Source: Perkinsus olseni
Taxonomy: Eukaryota > Perkinsozoa > Perkinsida > Perkinsidae
Assembly (NCBI GenBank): GCA_013115135.1
Contig: JABANP010000173.1
Coordinates: forward strand, 1 to 64,000
Length of the DNA: 64,000 nt
Direction: 5' to 3'
Part shown: piece after piece, positions 33,516 to 45,900 of the stretch
How positions within the stretch are numbered: position 1 is the stretch's first letter
Layout of the letters: each line of letters starts with the position of its first letter
Made by a program: the position numbers and the translations under genes
Notes under the pieces: model-generated
What the model was told of the DNA's origin: nothing
What the model saw: only the letters and a program-made list of their open reading frames with translations
Databases searched by the model: none

Positions 33516-36500
33516 GTCGGTTCGGAGATGCTCACTCACTATTTCTCGATTCTGCCAGCTGCTGCAGGAAGTACAAAGAGGAATAATAAAGACCGTCCTT
33601 TTTTCAGGCATATCTCATTCAGCGCGACGTCCACTTGAAGGATGGTAAGCACTCGGCTGTCGTGAGTGCTTCAAACCTCAATGATGATCTTGGTCGGGTT
33701 GATTATGTTCTCGCGGACAAGACCGGGACCCTGACGGAAAATCGCATGCTCTTCCGAATGTGCAGTATCGGTGGTGTACGATATGGGGATAACAACCCGG
33801 CATATAAGACAGAGAGTCCCCGCTCCACAATGGTTCGCTCATTAGGAAGCAGTGAGACGTTCCCCATCACTGAGAAGAGCTACTTATACGACGAAGCTTT
33901 GCTCGACCTTCTCGGAGCACCCGCAATCACGAAGCCTGAGGAGGCCTTCGTGCACGCATTCATGCTCACGTGCGCGATGTGTAACACCATCATCCCGGAG
34001 GCAACTGGCAGGTCTCCGATTGAAGTCCGCTTCGAAGGCGCCAGCTCCGATGAAGAGGCCTTGGTAGAGATGGCGGCGAGTTCGGGCTACATTCTTGTGG
34101 GGAGGAACGCTAACTACGTGACGCTGAGGATATCACGCTCCACTCCGGAACGAGAAGAACGTCGATGGTTTGAGACCACATTCAAAATCTTCGGCGTCAA
34201 CGAGTTCACCAGTGAGCGCAAGCGTATGAGCGTCCTCGTCCAAATGCTGAAGGTGGTTGAGTATGATGATGGAGACACAGCTCATGTTCCCGACAGTAGT
34301 GGGTCAATACTGTTGGTGAAAGGAGCAGACGATGTGGTGATGGAACATTCTCGGGGAGGCGATGAAGGAGATGAATCGATGGCTGTGAGTGGGGTTCCCG
34401 TCCAAGACGTTCGAGAGACAACTGTATCTCATATCCACGAGTTCGCATCGGCCGGGCATCGGACGCTCATGTTAGCTATGCGCTACCTTGACGAGGTTGA
34501 AACATCAGAATATGTCGAAGCTCTCTACGAGGCGAGGCACGCGATAACGAATCGTGCTGATCGAATCGCTCGGGTTGCTGCGAAGTTCGAGAGGAATCTG
34601 ATCGTACTCGGCGCCACAGCTGTAGAGGACAAGATACAGCGCGGCGTCGTAAGTACGGTCGGAAGATTGCTGAGTGCAGGCGTGAAGGTCTGGATGCTCA
34701 CAGGCGATCGATGCGAGACGGCATTGAACATAGCTAGGGCTGCCAAGCTTCTGCCTTGGGATGCGCATGTGTCTGATCTCTGTCTCAAGTGCGAGTACAT
34801 GATGGGTGATGCAGAAATGGATGCCGTCGTACTCGACAAGCGGAGAGTATTTAAGAGGGATTATCAGGAGTGGATCGCCCAAGGAAGGGCGGGCCGTTTA
34901 TGTGTCCTGCTGGATGGCTCGGCAATTTCATGCTTCTCATCAGCAAGGAAAAACTTGGGAGTCCTGGCCGGTCTACTCTCGTATGCCGAGACGGTTGTGG
35001 CATGTCGCTGTTCCCCGGCACAGAAGGCACTCGTTACGCAGTTGTTGCAAACAACACGTGACTGCACCACCTTGGCCATAGGCGATGGAGCCAACGACGT
35101 CGCCATGCTTAAAGTGGCTGATATTGGTGTCGGCATCATCGGTAGCGAAGGCATGCAGGCAGTGAGAGCTTCCGACTATTCTATTGCAACATTCTCTCAT
35201 TTAGAACGGTTGCTTTTAATACACGGTCGAGATTGCTACAATCGCATCTCCCTCGTCGTACTGTATTCCTTCTTTAAGAATATCTGCCTTATACTTCCAA
35301 ACGTGTTCTTCGCATTGAGCAACGCGTTCACTGGCACCTCCCTGTACGAGTCCTGGATTCTGATGTCCTACAACGTTCTGTGGACATCTCTACCCATCCT
35401 AGTCGTTGGCGCTTCCGACATAACCCTTCCAAGCTGGGTCGTAGATAAGTGCCCAATTGTATACGTTGAAGGGCGAATCTCGGAATCCTTCAATGCGAAG
35501 AAGTTTCTCGCATGGATGTTGAGGGCGACTTTCTGCGCTTCAGTCATCTACTTCTCGATCATGGTGAGCATGAGATACTCCTTCTCTGTTGCACCCAGCG
35601 GAAGGGTGATGGGTTTCGCCTCCATGGGCACGCTCGCTTACTACTCAGTTGTAGTCGCTGTGAACGGCATACTTGTTATTTTCTCCAATCATCTGTCCCG
35701 CTTTTTTCTGCTCTTCTGCTTCGTATCCGTTGCTGTATTCATCCCCATTCTTTTCCTATTCTCCCGCGCTGGGAGTCCATGGTCAGAAGCAACTAATGTG
35801 GCGGGGATACTGTGGAGTGAGTCTCCAGTGAGCTGGTTGGTTACTGGTCTCGTGCTTGGTGTCTGCGCTTCTTGGGGCTTCCTGGAGAGGTTCATCGTAT
35901 ACTCGAGGAATGACGCCACTCCGGTTCAGAAGCTGCAACTATGGTTGGCGGCTGCTCCCCTTCGCTGGACGCAGCACGGGTTGCCATACATTGCTAAGAG
36001 ACTCAATGAAAGCTTCGCTTTGATACCCGACTCTCTCACGCGTTGTACGAGCGATGATTTGGCCGACCAACTTTGGGATCGAAGCGAGATATCGCCATCG
36101 AAGACTCGACCCCTGAGTGTAGGACGCCTGTTTGCAATGCTTCGAGAGCTCTCGGTGAGCGCGCTGAAGCGGTTCACGTCGCCGTGGAGTGAAGACGATG
36201 GAGCGGAGGATGACGCTCGCCTACAGTTACTGCGAAATGTAAACCCAAGGACGTTAAAGTTCAACAACCTCGCCACTGAATCTGGTTATGTGATGCACTC
36301 AAGAACCGAGGCGGTTAAACGAGGCAGGTTGTCCATCAAGGTCATGATCCTGCCCCTCTGCTCTTGGGGGATAGTCCGGGAGTTGACGCAGTCCAAACTA
36401 ATATCTGGAACCCTCGTCTTCGTTCTAGTGATCGGCTGCGTCTCATACTGGTTGACGGCTACTCGCTTCTTCCGTCATCACTGCAATGTGATCATGACCG

Positions 36501-39500
36501 GCGTGGCGTCCTTCTTTGCCGTGGTATTTCACGTCAGAAGGATGTTCACAGGCGCGGATGATGCCCACGTAATCCCCTGGATTCCGCTCTTCATTAATGT
36601 CGTTATCCGGATCCCCTTCCCAAGGGCACTTGCTCTATCCTTGATTCATCTTACTCTCTTCACTCTAAATCATCTCGTACGTAGATTGGAGATGCAGCAT
36701 GATTCCACTGAGGCCCGAGACTGCGGTATAGACTTCAACAGCTTCTGCAAGTTGTTGGACTACCTCCCGATGATGACTGGGATAACAGTGCTTTGCGTAG
36801 CTCTAGGCTACAGGACCGAACTCAATCAGAGAAGCTGCTATCTTGTCTCACTCAATTCTAAGATAGAACAGTTTCGGAGTAGAGAAGTTCTCCACAACAT
36901 GCTTCCAGACTTCGTTGCTGATTCCATCATCGAGCACAATAAAGACCTCACGGCTCGAATGGGTAGTGGGCCACGACCCCTATTCTTTCTGTCGGCGAAA
37001 AGCCGCTCGAACTTGGGCATTTCTAGAGCGGCATTCGCGTTGGAGATCGGAACCTTTGCTCGACGCTGCGGCAACGTGACTGTACTGTTCTGCGATGTGG
37101 CCGACTTCCCCCAGCTGGTCGCTGCCTTAACGCCCAGGCAGCTCATTTCTATTATGCACCGATTGTTCAGCAATATTGACAAGCTGGTTTTCATCCACGC
37201 TTTAACTAAACTTGAAACGGTTGCTGAGTCCTATGTTGTCTGCAGCGGACTCAACCCGGACGACAACTCCGACGATCGCGTTGTGTCGACCGATGCCTTT
37301 CGCGCGGTTCTCCTGGGTCTGGATATACTAGACAATACTGCTAACACGAATGTCTCTGTGGACACTGGGTGTGAGGACGCTGATGGGAACGCCTCGATAA
37401 CTCTGGTTATGAAGATTGGCATTCACACGGGTTCGGTCATTTCTGGGGTGGTCGGGTCGAAGAGGCCTCAGTTCTGCATCTTCGGGGACACCATCAACAC
37501 CGCTTCGCGAATGAAGTCGACCGCGATCCCCAATCGGGTTCATCTCTCTTCAACCACGCGGGAATGCTTAAAGTTCTGCTCAAGCCTCTCTTTCGAGGAG
37601 CGTGAGACCTTCATCAAGGGGAAAGGAATCATGGTCACCTACGATGCTTCTCGAACTTTCGGCTACCCGCATTCCAAGGATGCTGGAGTGATGTCCCCAA
37701 GAGTCTCGAGGACTAAGCCTTCGGCTGCCTCACTCGATATCTCAAACTTGAAGAAGAGTAAGAGCGTTGAGCCGTTCAAGCGGACCTTGCAGACGAGCAC
37801 TCGTTCCTCGTCATCTAGCACACTTGCATCCTTTGCTCGTGAGCTTCTAGCCATCCTGAAGCGAATCTCCTGCCGGCGGGATAGAACAGAGAGACCCTTC
37901 GGTGACCGCGCGGGAGGTTCGTCGCCTCCGGCAGCCGACTCATCACCTTGGGGAAATGAATACTGCAGCGCCGGATCACTCGAATTGGAAAAATCCCGTG
38001 ACTTGAGCATAGCGGTGGAAGCCCTGCGACGTCACAGCCAATATCATGGAGTTGTTGAGAGACCCTCCATTGAGGACACAGTCCTCAGCAAGGACAAGGC
38101 CAACCTCTCAACCCTAGAATTCCTCCAGAGCCCTCAAGAGATCCAGTTCCGAACTGATAGGCTCGCGGCATTCATAACTTCGAGATGGACCCGGGCGATG
38201 TTGCTTATTATGCTGGTCTCATACTCGGCTCAAACCATCGAGCTGGTTGCTGTTCCACAGCAACCACCAGTCATCGTCCCCCGACTTCTACTAGCGCGCC
38301 TGAGTCTATCGATCCTCCTGGGGATACTCTATGTTCTATACTGGCTGCGGAGGGTCATACCCGCGTTCGTGTTGAGACTATTTACGGTCGGGGTTTATGT
38401 TCTCGGCATCTTGGTTACCTCGTTACACACTACACTATTACTTGACCCAAGTCCTCAAGAGGGTTGCGAAGCCGATGATCCGACGTGCGATGCTTCGGAA
38501 TGGGCTAAGGAAGACATGCATTCTGCAGCAATGTAGTGGTTGGATGGTTAATTACCAACTGTTTCAAGTACTAACTGTTTACACCTGTTGGAGAGCTGTG
38601 ATCCACCTTTGCGACTAGCGCTCATTGTACGATTCTGCTCGACACTCAGCCCTTGCCAGGTACCAGTCATACGCGACTAGCCTCGAGCTGACGATGTGGA
38701 CAGTGATGATCAATTTCAATGGCGGACTGTTGTTCAAGCACCTCATCTTCACCAACATCGTCATTATCATTCCAGTAGTCGTGGCGTGGAACTTGAGTGA
38801 CTCGCTCGGATATGAACTGGCTTTTGAGGTAAGCCCGGAGATACAGGGCGCTTTGAAAAGATGCGGCTGTTTGGTTTACCGAATGAGATGGCGTAAAGCA
38901 TCGACTTCAAACAGAATCGGTCTATTAGAGATACTGCTTTACCAATTCGGAAGTCTTTTGATCCCTCTGCAATACCATTGACACGTTCGGGTCATTTAGC
39001 GTTGCTGACTTGTTTGACTAGTTTGCTTGGGTCCGCTATGAGGTTGAGGACAGCCATTGCGTGCTGTGCGAGTTCGCTGAGCTGTGGGGAAGTGGTTCAG
39101 CCGTGCGGGAAAGTGATTCCGCAGTTAGTAGTCGGCGTGTTAGAGTTGCTTCAAATCTCTTTCTCCCGCCCGCCCGAGTGGTGTGAATCTGTGTCCGGTG
39201 GGGTTAGCCCCCCGGAGTTCAGTGGCACATTTGGCAACTGCAGGCGCACCAGCGTTCGCCGCTGGTCGCCCGCCCCGCGACTCAACGTTCGGTCGGAAGA
39301 GTGGAGAGTAAACAATCGACGAAATAGATCTTGTGAATATTCCATATCGGATATGCCATATCCTGTATTCTTTGTTTCTGGAACGCCGTTTGAGAGGGCC
39401 AGTTCCCAGCTAGAAGCTCTCACGAGGAACCTCTAAATTGCGGAGGGAAGCACCTGTGCGAAAGCTATATACGCGTGGTGCATTTCACAGGAGCGCGTTG

Positions 39501-42228
39501 AACAGCTCGCGCATCATTCACGTGTCCGAATTCAGGCGAAATAGCGCATTAACCAAGTTCACAAACATCGCATGTATCGCGGTTCTCATGAGATAGTGTC
39601 GTGACAGTGCTGCTCGTGACTGCATTACGAAAGGATCATACGCCTTATGCGTAGCTGCACGTATACCGCCCGAAGCTGTGTAGATTACCGGACGCGGGTT
39701 TCACGTTCATTGCTGGCCGAATAAAACCATTCCGCGTTGAATTATGCATGATGTATATCACATAAGTGTTTCTGACAACGGTGGTGCATTTCATTGCAAC
39801 GGCCTTTGCCACAGTTCTTTTATGGTGTCCATACTGTAGATATCCGCGCTGGCCGTTTGTTTCGCTATCATGGCGGCGATCATGGCTCGGATGAGGGAGT
39901 CCTGGGAGAGGAGGATATACCTCACCGACATTGAATACCGGAGCTGGCAGCAACGTGCTCACCGACTGCTATCGGAATTTATGCCCTCCTCCGTGAGTCC
40001 CGGGCTCGATGATTAAGTCTGGTTTGCAGCGCCGAGAGAGTGACGTCTTCAGACACTAGAAGCCTACCTGGCAGATAAATACATCGCGTCTCTGTATAAA
40101 AACATGACTCTACTATTTGCCGACATCTGTAATTACACAGCATATGCGGAGAGCACTCCACCCGAACGAGTTGTGTCCCTCCTAACCAGCTTGTTCTCGC
40201 AATTCGACCATCTCTCGGATGCCTACGCTGTATACAAGGTGAACTTTCTCCGGGAGCTCGCTGACGTGTTCTCGGGACTCGTGGTCTATCTTTGTGCGCT
40301 TTGGTTTGCATATGGCGCATATGGTATCTAGATGATGAAAGAATATGGCACTAGTCGATTGAGTGTTTCCCTGGAAACGAGGTTTTAGAATGAGGCAGGA
40401 GTTGCAGAATCGGTCGGATTGATACCTGCTGGGATGCATGTTATCGCAGCCGTGAGGGGTCTCAGGTGCACACTATCGGAGACGCCTATGTTGCCAGCAC
40501 AGAACCAAAGGAGGGTGTCGACAAGGTATGGCAGGGGAGCTTTACTCAAGATCTTAGCTCTCGTCGGTCTAGCGATGAGTGAAGGCCTGTCGTAGATTGA
40601 CAAGTATTCATCGTAGGAGTGGCCGATGATTGCGGTACGTGCATTCAGCTTGCTTCACTACATGGTCAATCGCCTCTGAAGCATATAAGCCCTCATCACT
40701 CGACCAGCACTCCCAGTGTATCTCGACGATCATAGGAGAGGAAAAACGAAAGACAAGACGCAAAATGTTGTCAAGTCGATCAGAAGGGCAACTCATGGCT
40801 CCGTGTGACATGTCTTAGCAGCAGTATTGGTAGAAGGAACTTCCTTCGAGGAAGCACCGAAAAACTATGGCAGCGAGGCATTTGGTGATCGGACGAAGTT
40901 CACCAGCTAGACTCGGTTGATGCCGTAGGATAACATGTGACCCAGGCAGCCGGCGATCGTTGTACTTGTACGAAGACTAGGTTCCGCAGCGCAAGCCTTG
41001 CGCTGCTGCAAGGCAGTATGCTCGGCTAACAGTGAGATGAATGAGTTCCTCGGAGCAGAGGCAATACTTCTATCACACGTGGCATCCCAGCACCCGCGCA
41101 TTTCCTCGAGACTGACTCTGAACTCCTGAGAGGGCACCCAGTCAATCGCAGCTGCCAAGGGGTTTATTCTTGCTGGTGTGATAATTAGTTAGCGTATGAA
41201 TCGGGGTTCACCAGTCACGGGCTGAGCCTATCAGTCTGCACTATGGCTTCTATCATCTAGTCACAGTGTTATCATTGTGGAACGACGAACCCAACAGCGT
41301 GATTCAAACAATCCCTTGCACTCGCCTCGGGTGTTTATCGCCTTCCATGCCTGGTGAGAACCATCGAGGCGACCACGTGCATTGTGCATGTCAATTGGAA
41401 ATATATGGCAGCTACCGTCTCTCATTGGTCTCAGTATTCCAGCCGGGACAGGCTGTTTTCAGGAGCAACCTAGATCTGCAGGTACAATCAGCGGAGCGGA
41501 TGGTAGCGTTCGCGCGGGCCATGGTGAAGGCTCTCCGTGCAGTGCGTGAAGAAATGTCAGCACCAGAGCTGGAGATGCGGATCGGATTGCATTTCGGGAA
41601 GTTCGTTGGCGGGGTTATTGGTGAGTTCCACACCCTTCTGCATTGAAGCTTCATTCGGATGTGTACTTACAGCCACAACGAAGATCAACTATGACATCTT
41701 CGGAGTTGACGTGACCATAGCCAACCAAGTCGAGACAGCTGGTTTACCCGGCAAGATAGTTGCATCCAATACCTTGCGAGGGTAGGTAAAGTTAGCGATT
41801 TTTACTGCGGAAGCTCTCAAAGTGCGAAGCATCCGACATGACGCAGCTGAGTTATCTGACAGCGCGTTGTTGCAGGGATCGTAGGCAGTTCTCGCTACGC
41901 ACCGCTCCTCACTTACTACAGAAACTACAGCGACCTATACTCAGGACTCCATGCTTTGCTTTCGAGGTACCTGAACCATAATTTTCCTGGTAAATACAGA
42001 TTTCGATTCCATACAGCTATAGAAATACTGCTCCCCAACCGTTCAGGTAAGTTCCGTTGAATACTCGAATTATCGAGCGTTTTCTCACAGCTTTGTGACC
42101 TTTCTGTCCCTGTTTTTCCAGATGACGAGACTCCGACATACAGCCGTCGAGGTGTTGTCACCCGACAGTTAAAAGTTTATGAGTTATCCGTGAATAAAAT
42201 GCACTACGGACGGTTCGAGACCGCTTGA
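29996..42228 (+). CDS. Unit D: intact P4-ATPase / guanylate cyclase fusion
   Basis: Predicted exons: 29996-30158, 30206-30302, 30364-30703, 30893-30986, 31086-31222, 31335-31404, 31457-31530, 31601-31713, 31837-31978, 32315-32454, 33136-33265, 33426-33515, 33608-38532, 38660-38828, 39840-39992, 40053-40238, 40466-40525, 41482-41620, 41673-41781, 41967-42046, 42122-42228. They sum to 7,518 nt, divisible by three: 2,505 residues. Domain order: P4 ATPase (about 170-1260; phosphorylated Asp at 567), helix cluster, cyclase 1 (about 1680-1880), helix cluster, cyclase 2 (about 2280-2445). Known relatives make cGMP from GTP at the membrane and need the ATPase half for localisation or activation; transport activity is not established for all. 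Length matches the 2,400-4,400 residues typical of the family. The first two exon borders are the least certain; the rest repeat across units. Expression is inferred only. Confidence 0.88.
30836..30860. repeat. Perfect 12-base hairpin in an intron of unit D
   Basis: Arms TTGGACTTTGAG and CTCAAAGTCCAA are separated by a single C, followed directly by another partial copy of the right arm. It lies in the intron between 30703 and 30893, close to the acceptor, and is not seen in the other units. It may be a local inverted duplication. Confidence 0.8.
33608..38532 (+). CDS. Unit D exon 8: ATPase P/N domains, helices and cyclase 1
   Basis: One 4,925-nt exon, fully open. DKTGTLT has its Asp codon at 33716. 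The N-domain carries KRMSVLV and LLVKGAD. MLTGDR is at about 34690 and [10 protein letters not shown] at 35081. ATPase helices run to about 35910, a second helix cluster lies at about 36330-36830, and cyclase 1 at about 37060-37650. In cyclase 1 the first metal Asp is at 37094, the Glu of KLETV and the Cys of QFCIFGD (guanine-selective positions) are present, and NTASR is kept; the second metal Asp is Glu (AES instead of GDA). A Ser-rich linker and four helices (38190-38430) end the exon. The donor is GT at 38533; the TAG at 38534 is not used if spliced. Confidence 0.88.
38660..42228 (+). CDS. Unit D 3' exons: helices, cyclase domain 2, C-terminal tail
   Basis: Eight exons, all in phase. 38660-38828 and 39840-39992 finish the helix cluster and the helix that leads into the cyclase ([20 protein letters not shown]). 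40053-40238 has [10 protein letters not shown]; 40466-40525 has TIGDAYVA; 41482-41620 has [16 protein letters not shown]; 41673-41781 has [13 protein letters not shown]. Both metal-binding Asp residues are present while the transition-state Asn and Arg are Thr and Gln, so this half behaves as the C1-like partner. The tail ends RFETA with TGA at 42226. Introns 38829-39839 (1,011 nt) and 40526-41481 (956 nt) are several times longer than in A, C and E. Confidence 0.85.
38829..39839 (+). other. Expanded intron 9 of unit D
   Basis: 1,011 nt against 244 in A and E and 292 in C. The extra ~700 bases, roughly 38980-39790, have no counterpart elsewhere in the window and no recognised motif. An open frame at 38978-39436 has no paralogue and no domain I know. 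A small insertion, perhaps a non-autonomous element, is possible, but I see no terminal repeats. Confidence 0.5.
40526..41481 (+). other. Expanded intron 12 of unit D
   Basis: 956 nt against 73 in A and E and 186 in C. I see no exon of the family and no other gene. Borders are GTATGG and a CAG acceptor at 41481. Confidence 0.5.
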
Positions 42229-42909
42229 GTCGTATCATCTCCGGTTTGTAGGGCATGTTATGTACGAGTTGAGCCTTGTACGATGATGAATGCATCTCGA
42301 GTCTATGGTGTTGACTTGAGGTACCTGATTATACGTCATTCGGATAATACGTTATACGCCATCAGCCTTGCGGTGGACTGTTGGCTTGTATCAAAGACGG
42401 CTTAGCTCTCTGCAGTCGGTCACTAGGGGGGAAGGCAAAATGGGTCGATTAGTCTGATGTACTAAGCGCCGCAGTCAGTGACTCAGTCACTGAGTCATGA
42501 GTCGTGAGGTCCCAGTTGGCGTATCGGAAGTGCTGAACTATGGGGCCACAGTCGGAAACGACCGAGAGGGATTGCCAGACAACTGTTAATTCGTTGAACA
42601 GTCGAGGTCGAACCGCAAGGGCTCAGGCACTCAGCCTCAGGATTGTTGATCGCCCTGCGTGGGACAACTTCTACCTCCGAATCTTCGATGGTCTCGGTGA
42701 CTGCTGGCTAAGTCAATGCTCTAGTTTCGGGCTGCCTAAACGCGGAGGTCCCTCAGGTTCCTGATCTTCTGGCACGATCGAAATAGATTGACAGTCACTC
42801 ATGCCTCTACCGTCATTCTCACAGATTTTCAGTGGTCGCCGCTCCCTGAACGAAATCGCTCAGATCACACGCCTTCCACAGTTCGAAGAACAAGATGTCT
42901 CTTCCGGTT
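42229..42909 (+). other. D-E intergenic region
   Basis: The first ~150 bases are a diverged form of the 3' flank seen after C. Nested short palindromes built on TGACTCAGTCA occur at about 42475-42505. The rest shows nothing recognisable; the promoter of E should lie in it. There are no relic exons, unlike upstream of C and D. Confidence 0.45.
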
Positions 42910-45900
42910 ATGGCGAGCTCAGCAGCTGATCGCTCATCAAATAGGGAAGATGATTGTCTACCTAACGCCGTCCGGATGGATCGAGATTCCTGCTCGCCGT
43001 CCGGGCCCCCGGCATCCGTCACGAACAAACTGAACGCAATCTCAGAGAGCTTCGCCTCACCTGGTGGTGCCTTAGTCCCAATGCGCTTGGTAAACTAAGG
43101 TCAGTTTAGGCCGTGACGGATGTGGAGGCCTGAATCGTTCCACGGAGACTTTCGAGATAGCAGGTTCTGTCCTTTTCCTCGATCGGTACCAAGCCTTCAT
43201 CCACCTCAGGTGCAGACAGCAGCGAAGTGCTAACTCGTTCCCCCAGCAGACTCGCCAGGGCTCGAGGCTTGCTCCCTCAGATATTTCAAAAGAGGTGATT
43301 AGCGTCCGCTGCTCGCCATGGAAGTATTGTTCGTAGGAGCTCGTCAAGTTCAATAATCAGCCCGTTCGAATTTGGCGGAGCAGATCTCCCTTCGAAGTTC
43401 TCCAATAAGGAAACCCCTAATGAGTCAAGTCTTGACCACTCGGCGAACGCAGACACCATAGATTTGTTATTTGGGCCGCATATATCTGACGTACCCGCAA
43501 ACTTTCACGTCAGAAGCAACCGCGCATTGGCTGAGCTTCTGGCGAGTGACCCCGACAGCACCGTGGCGGACGAGTACCGAGGAATTTACTGTGGTATCTC
43601 AGCTCAGACGCCCTTTCTGGCAGGTTGAGCTTGTGCGCCCTAATATCTGCTGACCATCGGACCGAGTTCCACAATAGGGTGAGTAACTATTCCATGTCGA
43701 TTGAGTGGGACTGTGAGGGCCTAACATTGTTGATCATCGATCTGTCTTAGCGGGAATGGGTTGGAAGTCGCTTCCTCACTCCTGTTAGTGCCATGGCCCA
43801 TCTGATAGCATGTCTGTGACGATTGTGCGTGCGGGCTGCAGACAACGAATGGTTTGATTAGCCAAGGCACCGGTCTTTTTTTCTTGCCAGATTTCCTCGA
43901 CGAAGTACCGTCTACTGACATTCATCCCGTTGAATCTGTGGGAGCAGTTCCACCGTGTCGCAAACATATGGTTCTTGCTCATTGGTGAGGAGGCGGTATA
44001 CGGCATCACACAGAATGTCGAGTCACAATCGATCAAGGAGGACGGCTTCTCTAGAGTCTAGATACGCTGCCGCTGAAGCATGTCGCTAATATCCTTTCTA
44101 GGTATTTGCCAGATGCTTCCGCTTGACTTGAGTCCGACGTCGGAGTGGGCGACTATCGCACCGTTGGTCTTCGTTCTGAGCGTGACGATGGCCAAGGACG
44201 CAGTAGAGGACTACCGGCGTCATACAAATGACAACAAGGTGCCCCGCTCACCCATTCATCGCAGCCGAGAGATAGATGGATTCTGATTCCTGAATAAGAA
44301 GCTTGGAATGCCGGCTGAGTTATCCGGGATCGGTTCTTGAATTCAACATGATCGACAGGTCAACCGACGTTTATGTCGAGTGGTGGTGAAGTCAAAGACC
44401 GCCGTATACGGTGTTCACGAAGTTGGGGGTAGCCATCCCACAGCCGCTTTGGTTATTTTCCTGGAGTGTGTACTGTAGGCTTGGAGCTAATCCCTTGGGA
44501 GAACATCACAGCCGGGTCGATCATCCATCTAAGCAAGGGAGAGGAAGTCCCGGTATGTCTTCTTAAATGATCAACCTCGAGAAACCCCTGTCATCCCACT
44601 GTCGGTATTCCTCAGGCTGACGTGCTGCTTGTTGCCTCCAGCGCCTCGGATGGACTGGTGTATGTTGAGACAAGTCAGCTTGACGGAGAGTCAGCGTTGA
44701 AAAGGAAACATGCTCTCCCTGAGGCTCGGTAGCGCGCATGGAGTATGCCGTGTTTGCTATGCCGTTCGACACTCGCCTTGCTTCGCGAGCAGCTCTAATC
44801 TCGTCATGGCTTTACGCGGGGAGTGCACGGAGGGAGATTTGGATAGCACTTACCACTTAGGCGGATGTTCCGTTCCCTCTCTTTGGTGTCCGAGTGCATC
44901 GGGTCTATGACATGCGATGCACCCAATGGACGCATTAATGAGTTCAACGGCCTCTTCCGACTCAACGGTGGACTCAGAGAGCCTGCAGACGCCAAGAATA
45001 TGGTGAGCATAATCGCTTGTATCCCGACTGCCACTCCGCTCTTGCAATTACACTCTGTAATAACAAGGAAACGCAACACACGAAAGTGCCACTATGCCAC
45101 TCGGCGTGAGAACGTTTAGACAATTGAAGCACTTGTGAGCGTCGAATGTCGTCGATCCCGGTGATCTCCCGGAGTTTGCCTTCCGCACAGTCCGGGTAAG
45201 TACCCACCGCTCTTGGCATCCGTAAGGGAGCAAACTGGGGAAGGGCGATGGACGGCGCATCTCTGCATTTTGTGCCAGCAGAGTGCCACGCGGCATTACA
45301 GTCTCACTCTTTCACATTGCATTCTTTGTCGTTACGGGTGGTATCTTCGGTTGTTGTCCAATAACAAGGTACTCCGTGGATCCTCGATACGCAACACAGC
45401 GTGGTGTTGTGGAGTCGCCGTTTACGTTGGAGGAGATACTAAGCCAGCCATGAACATGACATCACATGCGTCAACCAAACGATCCAGAGTGGAGCAACAA
45501 ATCAACAGGTGACTCGTTCACTATGGGTCACGTGAATCATGAGAACTGGTGCAGCTTGGCGCAGAGTCGCTGCTCGCTAAGTTCGCTGCGGAACTTTGCG
45601 TGATGGGGACGTCATTGAAACCAGGCCCGTGAGCGTTGTCCCGGATTTGTTCTGTGGGTGCTCAACGAGCTCTTGTATTTCAAGGTAGTTGCTCGGCGAG
45701 AATTCATCGTTGTAACTCAGGGAAGCAATGAAATGCGGCATCCGTAGATTTTATGATATCGACCCCCTCGGGTCGAACGGACTTTAGGGCATAACCAAGT
45801 AACGCAATATCGTCCCGTCCCATCGTGACGACGGCGTCGTCCATGTCCTCGGCACAAACGGCATCACCTTAGTCGATGTAACCTCTGACTGGGGGAACCC

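Noticed and set aside
38978..39436. Open frame of 152 codons between unit D exons
   Set aside because: Found only in the expanded intron, with no paralogue, no motif and no family exon phase.
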